Assembly (NCBI RefSeq): GCF_036370855.1
Contig: NC_088117.1
Span: forward strand, 2,356,001 to 2,420,000
Source of the DNA: Dromaius novaehollandiae
Taxonomy: Eukaryota; Chordata; Aves; Casuariiformes; Dromaiidae
Direction: 5' to 3'
Length of the DNA stretch: 64,000 nucleotides
In this document: positions 49,962 through 64,000 of the stretch, one piece after another
Layout of the letters: each line of letters begins with the position of its first letter
How positions within the stretch are numbered: the stretch's first letter is position 1
The notes under the pieces: model-generated
Seen by the model: the letters and a program-made list of their open reading frames with translations, nothing else
Databases searched by the model: none
What the model was told of the DNA's origin: nothing
Position numbers and translations under genes: made by a program

Positions 49962-51236
49962 CTGTGGGGGAAGCACAAACACCCACTTGTCCCCATCCCC
50001 CTCCAGAGCTATCTCCTCCCTGGGGAGCTAGGATGATGCATGTGGTTGGTCTCAGTGAACCAAGGAAAACTCTCCAGGATCTCTCTCTGTGCAAGCAGGG
50101 CCCTCATCAGCTGCCACCTCAGCACGAGATTGCTTAGCCCAGCAGCAGGCCTTAGCCCAGCATGGCTGTGGCGTGGGAAGCCATTTGCTTGCCCTGCACC
50201 CGAGACAAACAGCCATATTTGCATCTTCCTTCATGTGACACTTCCACTTCTGGCCTCAAAGCCTTTCACAGCCCTTTCCCTTACAGGCAGGCCAAAGAGT
50301 GACAGCAAAGCCAGAATTACAACCTTGGCCTGTGCTCTAGCCACCATGTCACACTATTTCAAGCTAACACAGTTCTTTCAGCCATGCCCTGGCCCCTCTC
50401 GGTAAAGCAGCATCCTAATGCCTCTGTACCACCTCTGCAGGAACAAGGGCTCACAGCCAGCAGGAACATGTGATTCACCTCAGGGGGACAGAAAGACATA
50501 CGAGCCATCATACTGGTAAGACTAGCTGTCCCAGTATCCAGTCTTTAAAGTGGCTGCTGATGAACCCTTAGGAGAAGGGCATGAGAAACAGTGTAAGAGT
50601 GGAGGGACTTTCTCCCAGTGTAATGGAGGGATTTTCTCCCAGTGTAATCTCCAGCTTCTAGCCATCAGCTAGCTGTTCAGTGACTTCCTGAGCCCAACAT
50701 TGCAGCCACCATCCCACCTGCCCTCCACTAGTCTGTTTAACCCTGTTTCCTTCTGGTCTCTGCACTATCAGCATCAACAAGCTCCAGAACTGAACTATGT
50801 GTTGGCCAAAGGAGCCCATCCTTGTATTCACTGTAAACATGTGCCAGATTCCCTCTGGCTCCCAAGCCATGTGGAATGGTGAACACCCTTACCCTCCATC
50901 CCTTCTTTGTTCTCCTATCTCATATCCCCTTTCCATTCCCCTTTATCTCTTTTTCCAAACCAAAGGATGACACCCTATTTTTGTCCCTAATTTGGGAACT
51001 AATTAGAGACACCCTAATTTGCCTCCAGATGGAAGCTGTTCCCTACCTTTGAACACTCTCCAGTACCTTTTTTAAAGTTATTCTTCTATATCCCCTCTGA
51101 GATGGCATGTGCCCTAGGCTGCACACGCTGCTGGTAGGTGCAGAGGCACCAGCAGAAGTGGAAGGCAGATGAAGTAACAGCCCTGCATGCAGAAAGCTGA
51201 GAATTGCTGCCGCCTCCTGCTGCCATTTGCTGTTAC

Positions 51237-51320
51237 CTTCAATTTGGTCGACATCTGATAGCCTTGAGGTTTCTCAGTTTCCCCCCCAGGCCAGATGATC
51301 TTCCGGTCATTGGTCAAGAC
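51237..51320 (-). CDS. GRIN1: GRIN1 exon 10
   Basis: 28 codons, from [18 protein letters not shown] to MSTKLK, the linker from the amino-terminal domain to S1. The preceding intron is only 99 bp. Confidence 0.97.
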
Positions 51321-51419
51321 CTGTGAATGTTCCCAGAGGAAGGGGAGAGATATCAGGCCACAGACACACATTCCTGTATACGCATCCCTCCCATCCACCC
51401 AGTCCAGACCTGTACATAC

Positions 51420-51564
51420 ATGGCTGCCATTGTAAATCCCAACTTGGACCAGTTTCCGGTTCTGCAGGTTCATGATGCTGTAATTGGCAAACTTCCTGTC
51501 CCCATCTTCATTGAATTCCACCCGTCCGGTGACACCCTCCGAATACTTGGAGGACATCAACACC
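51420..51564 (-). CDS. GRIN1: GRIN1 exon 9
   Basis: Encodes [20 protein letters not shown] to YNGSH, the end of the amino-terminal (LIVBP-like) domain, with an N-glycosylation sequon NYS. Confidence 0.97.
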
Positions 51565-53462
<1,898 letters not shown>

Positions 53463-54130
53463 TCAGCCTCGCTGGGCATACTGGCTGCTCTGGAGTTATT
53501 CCCACAGGACCAGGGCCTGGCAGGGCTCAGGGGCAGGCAAACATGTGGTTATGGGCCTCAGGACTCCCGCACGGGCACAGCTGGGGAGTTGCCTGGGACT
53601 CAAGCAGGAACAGGCAGGGCAAGCAGCTGCAGCAGATGCAGGGCTGACACTGTCCTGCCAGTCAGAGATGGAGGGGGCCTGGGGACTGCAAAACAGACCA
53701 TTGACACACAGAGATGTAGCCCCATCCCAGCACCCTAGCCATTCCCCCAGGTGACGGGCAGCCTACAAAGCCCTGGCAGACTGGAGTTGGGGCATGGCAG
53801 CATGTCAAAGGCTGCCAGACTGCTCCTGCCACCCCGTGGGAGCAGAGAGCAAAGGCTGATGTTTGTGTGGGTCCCTCCACTTGCTCAGGTCCACCACAGC
53901 ATTCTGTTCTCCCAGCCCAAGTGATCCCCAGGAGGGCAGGCGGCACAGGTGGGGGAACTCAGCTCTCAGCCTCTCTCAGCCACCCTTGCATCGAGGGAGG
54001 GCTAGAGGCACCCCAAAAGATGAGGACTTCTCCCCAACCTCATGCAGGGAATTGCCTGCCCTGCCAGCATGGAGATCAAGCTTTACTGCAAGGACCAAAT
54101 GACAGCCAGCTGTGCCGCAGGCATGGCTCA

Positions 54131-54457
<327 letters not shown>

Positions 54458-54932
54458 TCAGACCCACTCTGATAGCTGGTTCTCCTGGGCAACAGCTCAT
54501 TCTTTGATGCAATGGAAACTTTCTCTCAGCTTTGTCTAATCCCCCCACACCCAGCGCTGCTGAGCACTGGCAACTCTGGCCCATTCTTTATGATTCATCA
54601 TCTATAGACGTGGGGGCAATAAGACCCCCCCTCCTTCACAGGGCCTCAGGGTATGTCATTAATATGTGCTGCAATCACAAGTGGTAGCACTTTGCAGGAC
54701 AGTCAGCCACCTCTGCCTTGCCCATAGTTTCAAGTTCCTTAACCAGCAGTACTCACAGCACAATACCTGCTACCTGCTTGGGACAGAGGGCTTTATGTGG
54801 GTTTTCTCCCATGTTCCCTGAAGGGAAGGCATGCCCCAAATCTGCACTGACTCCAGTGCTGGGCAGCATTGCAAAGGGGAAAATGAGGAAATCAGACTGA
54901 GGAGTGGAAGGAACAGCTCCCCTAGGCCTTAC

Positions 54933-55033
54933 CTGGCAGAAAGGATGATGACTCGAGCCTCCAGCTCCTTAGCTTCAAGCAGCAGGGACGTCACATTTTT
55001 GGTTCCAGGATCAAACTGAAGAACTTTCTCAGC
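54933..55033 (-). CDS. GRIN1: GRIN1 exon 6
   Basis: Encodes [14 protein letters not shown] to ARVIILSAS. It joins in phase 0 to either exon 4 or exon 5, as needed for optional N1. Confidence 0.97.
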
Positions 55034-55167
55034 CTGTGATTGGTGTGAGCAAAGCTGGTTAGTGCAGTAGTCTAAGGACTGCTTGTGAGAACCATGCTAT
55101 CTAGAAAAGGGTCAAGAAAATTCATTAAACTGCACAAGTCTGATAAATAAGGTTGGTTATAGCTAGG

Positions 55168-55228
55168 TTTTTTCTTTTTTTCTTTTCTTTTCTTTCTTTT
55201 CTTTCTTTCCTTCCTTCCTTTCTCTTTT
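55168..55228. repeat. Pyrimidine-rich low-complexity tract
   Basis: A run of T and C on the plus strand, AG-rich in the GRIN1 transcript, in intron 5. Confidence 0.85.
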
Positions 55229-55633
55229 AAGGTTTTGGCTTTTTGGTTTTTGCACTGTGCATGCAAACTGAAGTCAATCAAGACCCAAAAAGAGGCGTGC
55301 ATTGTACAGGAAAGAGAAAAAGGCTTTGAAATGCAATTGAAAACTCAAACGAGTGTTGTTTTTCAAAAACATGGGAAATGAAAAAAACATTGCACAGGGT
55401 TAACCTTTGGGAGTAAAAGTGAGCAACTTACACCAAGGAACCGTTTCCTTTGGGGAGGAAAGGGGGTTGGTTCAACTTTTCAAAAAAAAAAAAAAACTTG
55501 CAAGTTAATTACTGGTTCACATGCATGTTTCAAAAAGAAATCCTTCCAGGGTCAGCTGGCTAGGTTTCCATTCTCAAGTCCAAACCAAACTATCTCAACA
55601 TAAAAACGTGCTACCAAGAAACATAGTCATGGA

Positions 55634-55700
55634 TCTTTTTTTTTTCTTTCTTTTCTTTTCTTTTTTTCTCTTTCTCTTTTTTTCTTTTTTATTTTTTCTG
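55634..55700. repeat. Pyrimidine-rich low-complexity tract near N1 exon
   Basis: A second T/C-rich run, 68 bases from exon 5. In transcript sense it is a purine-rich intronic tract close to an alternative exon. Confidence 0.85.
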
Positions 55701-55754
55701 GTGGCTGTGGCTATTTTTCATTTGCTAGTTAGGTTGGTGGGCGGCGTGCATTTC

Positions 55755-55760
55755 CATGCA
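55755..55760 (-). promoter_or_regulatory. UGCAUG (RBFOX-type) motif just downstream of N1 exon
   Basis: The transcript reads GTATATATGCATG after exon 5, so UGCAUG starts 7 bases past the exon end. Two more copies lie further into the same intron (55520-55525 and 55260-55265). RBFOX proteins bind this hexamer, and sites downstream of an exon generally promote inclusion. Confidence 0.5.
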
Positions 55761-55767
55761 TATATAC

Positions 55768-55830
55768 CTTGGGTCCTCGCTTGTTGTCATAGGAAAGTTG
55801 GTCGAGGTTTTCATAGTTCCTTTTTTTACT
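55768..55830 (-). CDS. GRIN1: GRIN1 exon 5, alternative N1 cassette
   Basis: Exactly 21 codons, SKKRNYENLDQLSYDN to KRGPK, phase 0 on both sides so that skipping keeps the frame. In mammals N1 forms a basic loop that relieves proton and polyamine modulation. It is flanked by a long AG-rich (transcript sense) intron tract and by UGCAUG motifs. Confidence 0.97.
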
Positions 55831-58800
55831 CTGATGAATAATGTGCACAGAGAAAATATGTAGACACAGAAGAATATTATAAACAGTTGAAAATGACGTG
55901 TAGTAAAGCAATCCAACATCCACCTCCTCCTCCACTGTTTGCTAAAGGGTCTCTATAACGCTGGAGCTCGCAAAAACCACTATCAGGAGAGAGTGCCTCA
56001 GCTCTCACGGGAGCGTCACGGTGCAAAGCCGTTTTGGTTAGAGCAAGTCTGAGTGTCACAGCTGTTGCGATGCAGTTGTATTTCCCTTGTGGGCCTGGGG
56101 AATTCTTCAGCAAGAAATTTATATCTTAAAGTCAGAAACAATCTACGCATCTCTAAGGGCCTAAATGGTGGGTATTCCATGGAATTACTGTGGAAGTAAA
56201 GGACACAATGTTGTGTACGGCAAGTGCTGGATAAATGCAAACTGTTACAATTATGAGTATTAGCATTACTATTATTACGCTTATCATTCAGATCCTGTTC
56301 ACCCTAAGGGAGTTCACAGCAAGTGAAGTGTCTCAGCTGAACTTCTCACCTCTCTCAAGGAGGGAGCAGCATTTTGGACTTCTGTTGCCATTCAAAAGAG
56401 AAAGAAAAAGCTTGCAACATCCTGTGTTGCCTCAAATCTTGGCAATATGAAGCAATGCTGATCATGGGGTGAAGCTTTTACCTGGTGCTTGGGGAGGGCT
56501 GGAGGGCAGGTTACAGAGCACCTCATGGCTCTGCAGCACACAGGTGGCCTTGGGAAGTGCAGTTTTTGGAGACCATGGTGCCCACGCCCTGACCCTACAC
56601 ATCGCTAGGAGTTCACTGCTCAGCGGTCTCCATGCTGCTGGCTGGAGCATCACACCCAGACTACGGGCAGGTGGCACAGCATGGACTGATCCTGCAGATA
56701 ATGGAACAGAGCAGAGGGATACCTTCTCCCTCTCACTTCCCTGAGCCACTTCTGCTGCTCAGCCTCAGTGTTCAGTCCCAAAGGAGCTGGAGTCATGAAA
56801 CCTGGTTTTGGAGGTTTCCTCTCCACCCGGCAGCATGCTGAGGGCTGATGGCCCCTGCTTTCAGAAACCTTGACCCTGCAGTAGCACACACAGAGCATAG
56901 TGGATCTTTCTGGGAGCAACCAGCGTGGCGATGCCAGTAACATCACCCCAATAGTGCATGGAGGATCAGGACGGACTTCTGTCAATATTTAGTGGGACAT
57001 AGTCCGACCTCTTCCTCTAGCCCCCTTACCACCCCAGCTGGACATCCCTGAATTGTGTGTAGGGGTGATGGGACATGGTTCTATTCCAATCCCCATTTTG
57101 CAGCATCTTACAACAATGGCTACAGTCCCCTGCCAGCAACCTGAGGCTTTGCACCCCCAACACATAAGGGTTCCACTTTTCCCGGGTTGTTCCTTAGGCA
57201 GCTGGGTTTTATCTCTGCATCTTGGTCTCCAAACTAAATAGCTCGCCTCCTCCTGAGCACTCAGGCCAGTCTTCAGCAGGACGCTTTGCCATATCTCATG
57301 CCTGTGCGTTGTTTGAAGGGCTCAGTGCAGTCACGTGATCTTTCCTCTTCCCTCTTTACCCTTCATTCCTCGTACACAGCCTGGCAGCCTTTTTATTGCT
57401 CTAAAAAGTTGAATCCTTACAAGGAAAAGAATCTGAGGAGGCAAAATTTACTGCAAGCCCAGGTCTGCCTTCACTTCAGATGACGTCCATGGTGGCAATT
57501 TCTATGACTGCTTCTTAGAGTCTCCTCACATCACAGTGAGACATGGAATAACACCACAACAGAGGAGAGCAGTGTCACGGCAGCAGGATAGTGTGAATAT
57601 TCTCCTCTAATGAAGAGATATTGGCCATTCTTCCTCAGGCACCAGCAATTTAGCAGGAAACTGTCATCCACCTTGCAACCTACAGCCACGACTTCACGTG
57701 CCCTGTGTATGCTGGCACCTCAAACCAAGCTGGTCAGTAAAGTGAAGCAGATTGGGTGTTTTGGGTCCAACACAGCTGGACCTAGTGGGACCCGATCAGA
57801 TTTCTCTGCCTTTCTGTGTCCCCATCCCTACTGATGGAACTGGACCCCTAATGCTTCCTCTTTCCACTGGGCAGGGAACATCGGGTCCCACAGCACTTTC
57901 CTGCTACTTGCTGGACTAGTGCTACTCAGCTCACGTTTGACACAGGGACCAACAGTTTCAAAATTCACTTTCCACAATATTATCTAGCATTTACTTAAAA
58001 ATTATAGCTTGCACAAACATCACTGTCCCAAACGAAGGGAACCTACAAGCCAGGAACCAGCCACTTCTGACTTCCAACAAACTCCTTTTTTCACAGCACT
58101 TCCTAGTGAACCCAAGGAGTGTTTGTGCAATCATGGGCCTGCCCAGCATAAATTTATAGAGCTATACCACTCAACCAGGGATGAAGCAGAAACCCCATGC
58201 TGATAGTTACTGTAGACAGGCTTAAAACACAGCTAGCATGTGGGATGTGGCAGAACAGATCATCCTGGCCTCAGTTCTGGGCTCTGAGCACATGCTTAAA
58301 GTATGAATCTGTACAGTGATGGCTGAGGATCACCCAGGGCCTGCACAGGCTCTAGGAGGCAACTAGGAGACAAGCCATAGTAGGGTCCATGAGCTTAAGT
58401 GATCAGGTGAGCTTCTGACACGCAGGAGAGACCCCAGGTCCTGAGGGGCTATGATCTAAGCCTTGAAGAGGGCAAGAGCAGCTCTTCAGCGTGCTCCCTC
58501 ACCAGACCTCAGGCTGTGCTTGAAGAAACTGGGGAGGGGGCCAGGGTACAGCTTCAGGGCATGAAGAGAAGTCAGCACATCAATGATTAGGAGAGCAATT
58601 AGACAGCAGAAGAGACTGAGAAAGAGGGGGAAAGTCCTGATGGAGTCCACCTTCCAGATCAGCCAGACCAGCCAAATTGACCAGAATAAACTCAAAGGAA
58701 AGAGAAACAAGATAGTATGGCAGATCCCAGAGGGAAGACAGTGACCTACCATCAGGGAGCACAGGCCCCAATGTAGAGGACAGTCAGGGCATCAGAAGTG

Positions 58801-60528
58801 GTCAAGTGGCTGCCAGAATACACCAAGACATGTCATAGATTCAGTGTGAATGCAAGGAAGGTCTGAGGACAGATCCTTTCTCCCCTTCTTTCAGGCCCCA
58901 GATCTCAATGGTTTTCCTGTAGCTGAAGAAGAAATACGCCCTGCACCTGGGAGCGGGCATTGCAGTGAATGGAAGCGTGGAGAGGGATCAGTAAAAGGGG
59001 ATGCATAGAAGCTGCAAGACAAACAGAAGTTGGACATCAAAAGATGCAAGAAGAGGGATGAAGGACTGACAGCAGGAGCCACCCTTCCACAGCTCTCCCT
59101 GGGTAAGGGCAGAGATGAGGGAACAGCGTACTGGTAAGAGGCTGTGGAGAGAAATATCAGGCTGCAGTGGCTCAGCAAGAAGCTGCTGTTGGAGGCAGGA
59201 GTATCCCACAATGGTGGGCTGCACACCGTGTCTCACGATGGCCTAGGCTGCAGCGAGGGTGAAACTTCTCAGAGTCCAGTGCCAAAAATTAAAAGCCTGT
59301 TGGTCAGTGTTGTTTGTACCAGCCTGCACCCCTGTGCCAACGGTTTCTTCAGTGGCTTGACAAGAGGTGATGAAGAGCAGTGACAGGCTGGTATCTCAGC
59401 TCAGATGCCCAGCTTGAAGCACAGGAATAGTCTATGGCCACATCTCCTCAGCAGCTGACCTAGCAAGTGTCCACTGGTGGGGCTGGACAAGAACAGACTG
59501 TGGTCCTTGCCCATGACCCAAGAGGTAGCAGCCAGGAATGAGTGTCCTGTCCTGAGGCTGCTGGAGAACTGGGAGATGGGTTCAGACACTACCGACCTGA
59601 AGGGCACCTAGTACTGCCCCAGGACCCAGGGTGGACAAGAGGTGTGCTGGGACATTCCTTTCACCCCTTAGGGCAGGAGGTGGTTCCTTGCCTTCCAGTT
59701 AGGTGCTTGCCTTTGAACCTTTGCAGCCAAATGGCTCCCTGTCTTGTCCTTCCCTGCTTTGCTTGAACACTTGCTCAGTCCTATACTCCATGGTAGCAGG
59801 TCTAAGGTTATCCTGCTCAATTTCCAGTAGATTCAGAGACCTCCCCTGTCTCCATCCCCCTTCCCCCGAGTGGCCCTGAATGCAGGTGCAGTGCACCTCC
59901 TCGATAAAGCTGCTCTCGCGAGCCACAACCGCACTCTCGTAACAGCATGGGGCGTCAGGAAAGCAGCGTTTGGCATGTGCTTCAATGGAGATGGGAACTG
60001 GGGCATCAACCTACAGGCTCAGAGCTGACAGCTTTATAGAGAGGGTGCATTATACCTCTGTGCATCAACGTGCCAGCTGCCCTTGGCCCTCCTTAGCCAC
60101 TAAGGTGAGCTCCAGTTAGCCAATTCAGAAGCTGTTTTTCTGGGTTGGTTTGGCATTGCTGGGTCTGGACTGGCCCCTGGGTGGCTGTAAGTGGGGCAGG
60201 TGCTTCCCTAAGCTGAGCGACTGGTCCTCTCCTTAGGTGGGAATCTTGGGCGAGGTATTTGCAGAGCTCCAGGTTATCCTTCCCTTCATTTTGTAGTCGA
60301 TTTACATGTAGGAGATTTTGACCATGGCAAAGCAAGTGAAATGAATAAAGTACAAAGTTCTGTCAGGTACTAGTCAGACACTGTTGATGCTTTAAGCATG
60401 TTAGCCATGTTACAATGGAAAGAAAAGGTGTTTTACATACAGAAATCTACATACATACAACAGCCCGAGACTTCTAGTTTTGTTGTTGTTGCTTAAACAA
60501 AGTTACAAGACAATATTTAGGGACTGAC
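55831..60528 (-). other. GRIN1: GRIN1 intron 4
   Basis: 4.7 kb upstream of the optional N1 exon. A hydrophobic 88-codon minus-strand frame (58486-58752) is present but unrecognised. No gene supported. Confidence 0.6.
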
Positions 60529-60705
60529 CTTGGACTCTCTCTCCTCCAAGAGGGTCTCCAGCTTCTTCTGTGCAGCACGACCTTCGTGGTCGTCACTGAC
60601 TATCAGAATGACGTGATTCCAGTTGAAGACTCTCATCATCTCAAACCAGACGTTGGCCTGGTGAGAGTATGGTGGGACTGTGCGCAAAAAGGACAGGTGG
60701 ATGCT
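60529..60705 (-). CDS. GRIN1: GRIN1 exon 4
   Basis: Exactly 59 codons, [16 protein letters not shown] to LLEERESK, of the amino-terminal domain. This is the most 5' exon in the window; the three upstream exons must lie beyond 64,000. Confidence 0.97.
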
Positions 60706-63700
60706 CTGCAAGGAAGAAGAAGAGCTAAACATAGACTAGTGTGGGTCATCTGCCAGGGTACATCTCAAGGAATGGGCAAGTTCACACAGACAGGGTAGGG
60801 ATCACTAGGTCAAAGAGGTAGAGCAGCAATTTATGGCAGTCCTCTTAGTTGCAAACCTTTAGCTGGCCTCTGGTCTCTAAACTCCTTTCTTTTGACTGAG
60901 AAGCAGATACTTGCTACGATTTCCTACTTTTCTGTGGTTAATCCAGTACATGGGAGAGAGGATTTTTGCTTCGTAGCCTATAAATGCATGGTGAAGAAAA
61001 GCCTATCCAGGAAAGAACTGTCAGAAATATTCAGTGCAAACATAGCCTTTTTTCTGATTATTTGAAAATGTTATTGAGCATGCAGTGCTATGGACGTCAA
61101 AAAGAAAACGAATTCCCTTCAGAGAGCAATAAGGATCAGTTGCAGGTACACACAGGTATATACCAATCATTTGTCATGAGAGAAGTTCAGAAAAGCAGTT
61201 TTACAACATGCTGTTTGGCTTTTCTAGGTCAGCTTGTTCCACAGCAGCACACAGGAAGAGACACAGCTCTGGACTCATGCCCCAGCTAACCTATCTGATT
61301 TGGTTAAAGACATCATTATGGTTGGATGATTGAGCAATAGCAATTCCAACATAATTAAGTACAGTACTTTGGGGAGCAACTGTACCAAAAGTTGTAGCTG
61401 ACAAAAAGGTTTCAAAAAATGCAGCTTTTTCAAAAGGCCCCAGAGTCAAATATTAGAAAATTAAAGTGCTTAGGCTCAGCATGGATGCTGCTTGAAAAAA
61501 ATAGCTAATTTCTGGAGGGAGGCAAAGGTCTAAACAGGAAAGGACAGAAAGATGAGCAACACAATATTTTTCTTTAATGGGCTGAGATGGTCCTCTGGAC
61601 CAAAGAGGGCTAGTCCAGAACTGACTATCCAAGGATCTGATCCAGCACTGGTTACAAATCTCCTGACTAGGCCACAGTAATTCACACTAGAAGGGAAAAA
61701 GTGTCTCATTTGCCATGGAACTGCATGGGAGGAATGAGCAGCTCAGCTAACACCTTTTCCTCACATATGACATGGTGATGAAGTCAAAGCAAACTATGGA
61801 ACATACAGAAAATAATACTTAACTCCTGTCATGGCTACATCTCTTAACACTCTGCCCTTACCGGGGATACCGGGCTGGCTCTGCCACTTTGTCCCAAAAC
61901 ACAGAAACAGAGGCTCTGAGGTAGCAGCAAAAATACCAAAAGCAGCAGAAATATTTCCAAATTACAGAAGACTGAGAAGACTGTGGCTGTTTAATTTAAT
62001 GTGGAGATGAATCAGGAGAGACTTAACAAGTGTCACTTAAAAGCAGTTTTGTATGAATGATACAAACATTCCCAATTATGCAAAGAGCAGGAGAAACACT
62101 GTTTGCCCCATAAGCCCAATATTAATCTATAGGATCAGGAAAAAGCCCAGAGAGACGAACAGTGGGAAGAACAAATGTGGTCTCCACCTGAATATGTTGT
62201 TCAGTCTCTCTCTGTAGGCAGTGGAGAGGCCCAGGCACTTCCATGTCCAGCCCCACTCCTCCTGAGGTAGATATCTAAAAGAGCTCAGGCCAGTGGCAGC
62301 AGAGAAGGGCCTGCTTCTCCCCTTCTGGCTGTAATGGGAGCTCAGATGACTCACACACCATTAATCCCAGCAGGAACACCCACACTTGTCCGTTTCCCCT
62401 ATCCCTGAGTATTTTTAATAGATTTGAGGAAAAGCAGGAAAGTGGAGAAAAATCAGAAGAGAAAAAAGAAATGGAAGAAGAATAGAATAGATAATACTCC
62501 AAAAAATACATATCAGAAAGTTTTTACAGGCTAGAAAACGTGAAAATCAAACTTGAACTTACTGCATTCCCTTTGAAATGAAAACAGCTTTGAAATTTCT
62601 ATGTATTGCATGAAACTACTTTCTAGTTGCCCAACAAGCTTGCATCCAGTAGTTGCAAAATGCTGCTTAAACTGATCCTGGCTTTCCTGAATGTCATAAC
62701 TATATATACCCCAAGGTTCAGAGAAACAAATTTCACAATGAAGTTGTTTGTCAACAATTTGTTTTAACATCTGATGTTTTACTTCAGTGTGTGTGAGACA
62801 ACCAGCACGGTATGTTAATTCATTTCAGGTGAACTGCTTGTCAAGCACTGTCCCTGAAGTGCTGCTACAAGTGCTTTAAATTTGAGCTGCCATGGGTCAT
62901 AACCTGCTCCCCTCAGATCAGGCACGCAGTGAAAATGCTCCCAATTACAAATCAACAATTCGCCTTGTAAGACATTCTGGGGGCTTCACATCATTTGCTC
63001 TCCTCTGAGTATTCCCTGTGCTCGCTGAGACTGCCAAAATGTGAGTGTGGAAATCACTCACAGCAATCTAGTTTGGAAATGCAAATCTGAACTGAAGAAC
63101 AGCTTTCTGCAATATCCACCTATCTCCTGCTGAAATCCAAGTGCTCAGCCCTGTGCTTCCTCACTTAACTCTTTTTCTGCAAAAGAAAATACTGTCTGAG
63201 GCTGAATCTAGACCTCGAAGTGGATGCAGGTGACTCTCAATGTCATTTCATCTTTTTCAAATATTAGTAAGTTTTTACAAGATCCCTTTGGAAAAGGACA
63301 GAGATGTAAATTATCCCAATTTACACATGTGGAACAGAGACACAGAAATAATAGTCTATGTTGTCCACTCTGGTGGACCAGCATGAGAAGGTCAGAGTCT
63401 GATTTTTTGCAGTGCTTAGCCCATATGGAGTCCACAACGGGCTTTCCATAATGATGGATATCATAGCAATGTTCACCAGTCAGCTGCCTTTACCATGAGA
63501 ACTTGCTCTCTCCAACAAACTCCAAGAAGTTCCCTGTTCACCTTCCACTCACTCAAAGGAGAAAGAGATTTCAGAGACTCTTTCACTGTGCAGGCTGGTT
63601 TATCCCAGGACTATGCTGAGCGAGGCGAGGATCTTGGTGAAAAAACAGGGAATCATTTTATAAGATGTATTTACAAGGAGGCCAAACAAAGACTGCCAAG

Positions 63701-64000
63701 CCTGAGTGTTTAGCTTCACAGTTGCAATACTGTTTCTAGAACAAGTAGTTCTTTGAAGACTGGGAGTATTAAAGCTTGCTTCCCTTAGGTCTCTTCATCG
63801 AAAGACTGGCTACAACTGATGGACTGCTATGCTTGACTTGAGATGCTCTGAGAGCATCAAAAGAAACTGGGCAAACCTGTCTGTGCTGAAGCCCTTGCCT
63901 TTCCTCCCCCTGTCAGCCTGGACTTGGGAGTACCATAATTAACTCTGAGACTTCAACTCTCTGTGAAATATAGCTAAAATTGGCTGGTGCCTTCAAAAAC
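60706..64000 (-). other. GRIN1: GRIN1 intron 3 (partial)
   Basis: AT-richer sequence with no sign of exon 3 coding. Around 63300-63375 it resembles a degraded ancient interspersed repeat of the kind that reads 'cccatttacag...gagacacagag'; that identification is weak. Confidence 0.55.

Noticed and set aside
58486..58752. 88-codon hydrophobic minus-strand frame in GRIN1 intron 4
   Set aside because: Hydrophobic but unrecognised, no splice or promoter context; likely chance frame.

Overview
The window is vertebrate nuclear DNA. It has spliced genes with GT-AG introns, AATAAA poly(A) signals, CpG-rich promoter-like stretches and microsatellites, and no bacterial operon features. The GluN1 protein encoded on the right is clearly tetrapod-like but differs from mammals at several positions. 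Together with the compact, GC-rich array and degraded non-mammalian repeats, this suggests a sauropsid (bird, turtle or crocodilian). The species cannot be fixed from sequence alone.

Left part (1 to about 27,470): a head-to-tail array of a 3,702-bp GC-rich unit, about 7.4 copies, running off the left edge. Every unit carries on the minus strand an intact small C3HC4 RING-finger coding exon (8 copies) whose RING resembles that of TOPORS, an E3 ubiquitin/SUMO ligase. Each RING exon has a splice acceptor just upstream, a poly(A) signal downstream and, about 0.6 kb upstream, a plausible noncoding first exon with a GC-box/CRE-like promoter. The layout is that of a protein-coding macrosatellite. 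Units fall into types A, B and C arranged A-B-C, A-B-C, which makes an 11,106-bp higher-order repeat whose two copies look identical. The rightmost unit is the most divergent and carries 257 bp that the other units lack.

Middle (about 27,800 to 30,656): no convincing gene. It must contain the GRIN1 3' UTR and the spacer between GRIN1 and the array.

Right part (30,657 to 64,000): the minus-strand GRIN1 gene for the obligatory GluN1 subunit of the NMDA receptor, exons 4 to 22 by rodent numbering. All 19 exons were placed with consistent phases (2,433 coding bases, 810 codons plus stop). They include alternative cassettes N1 (exon 5) and C1 (exon 21) and the C2' ending (exon 22). Exons 1 to 3 (signal peptide and start of the amino-terminal domain) lie beyond the right edge. 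UGCAUG motifs follow the N1 exon, and C1 carries two UAGG motifs.

The two parts are unrelated in function. The RING array lies directly downstream of GRIN1 on the same strand.
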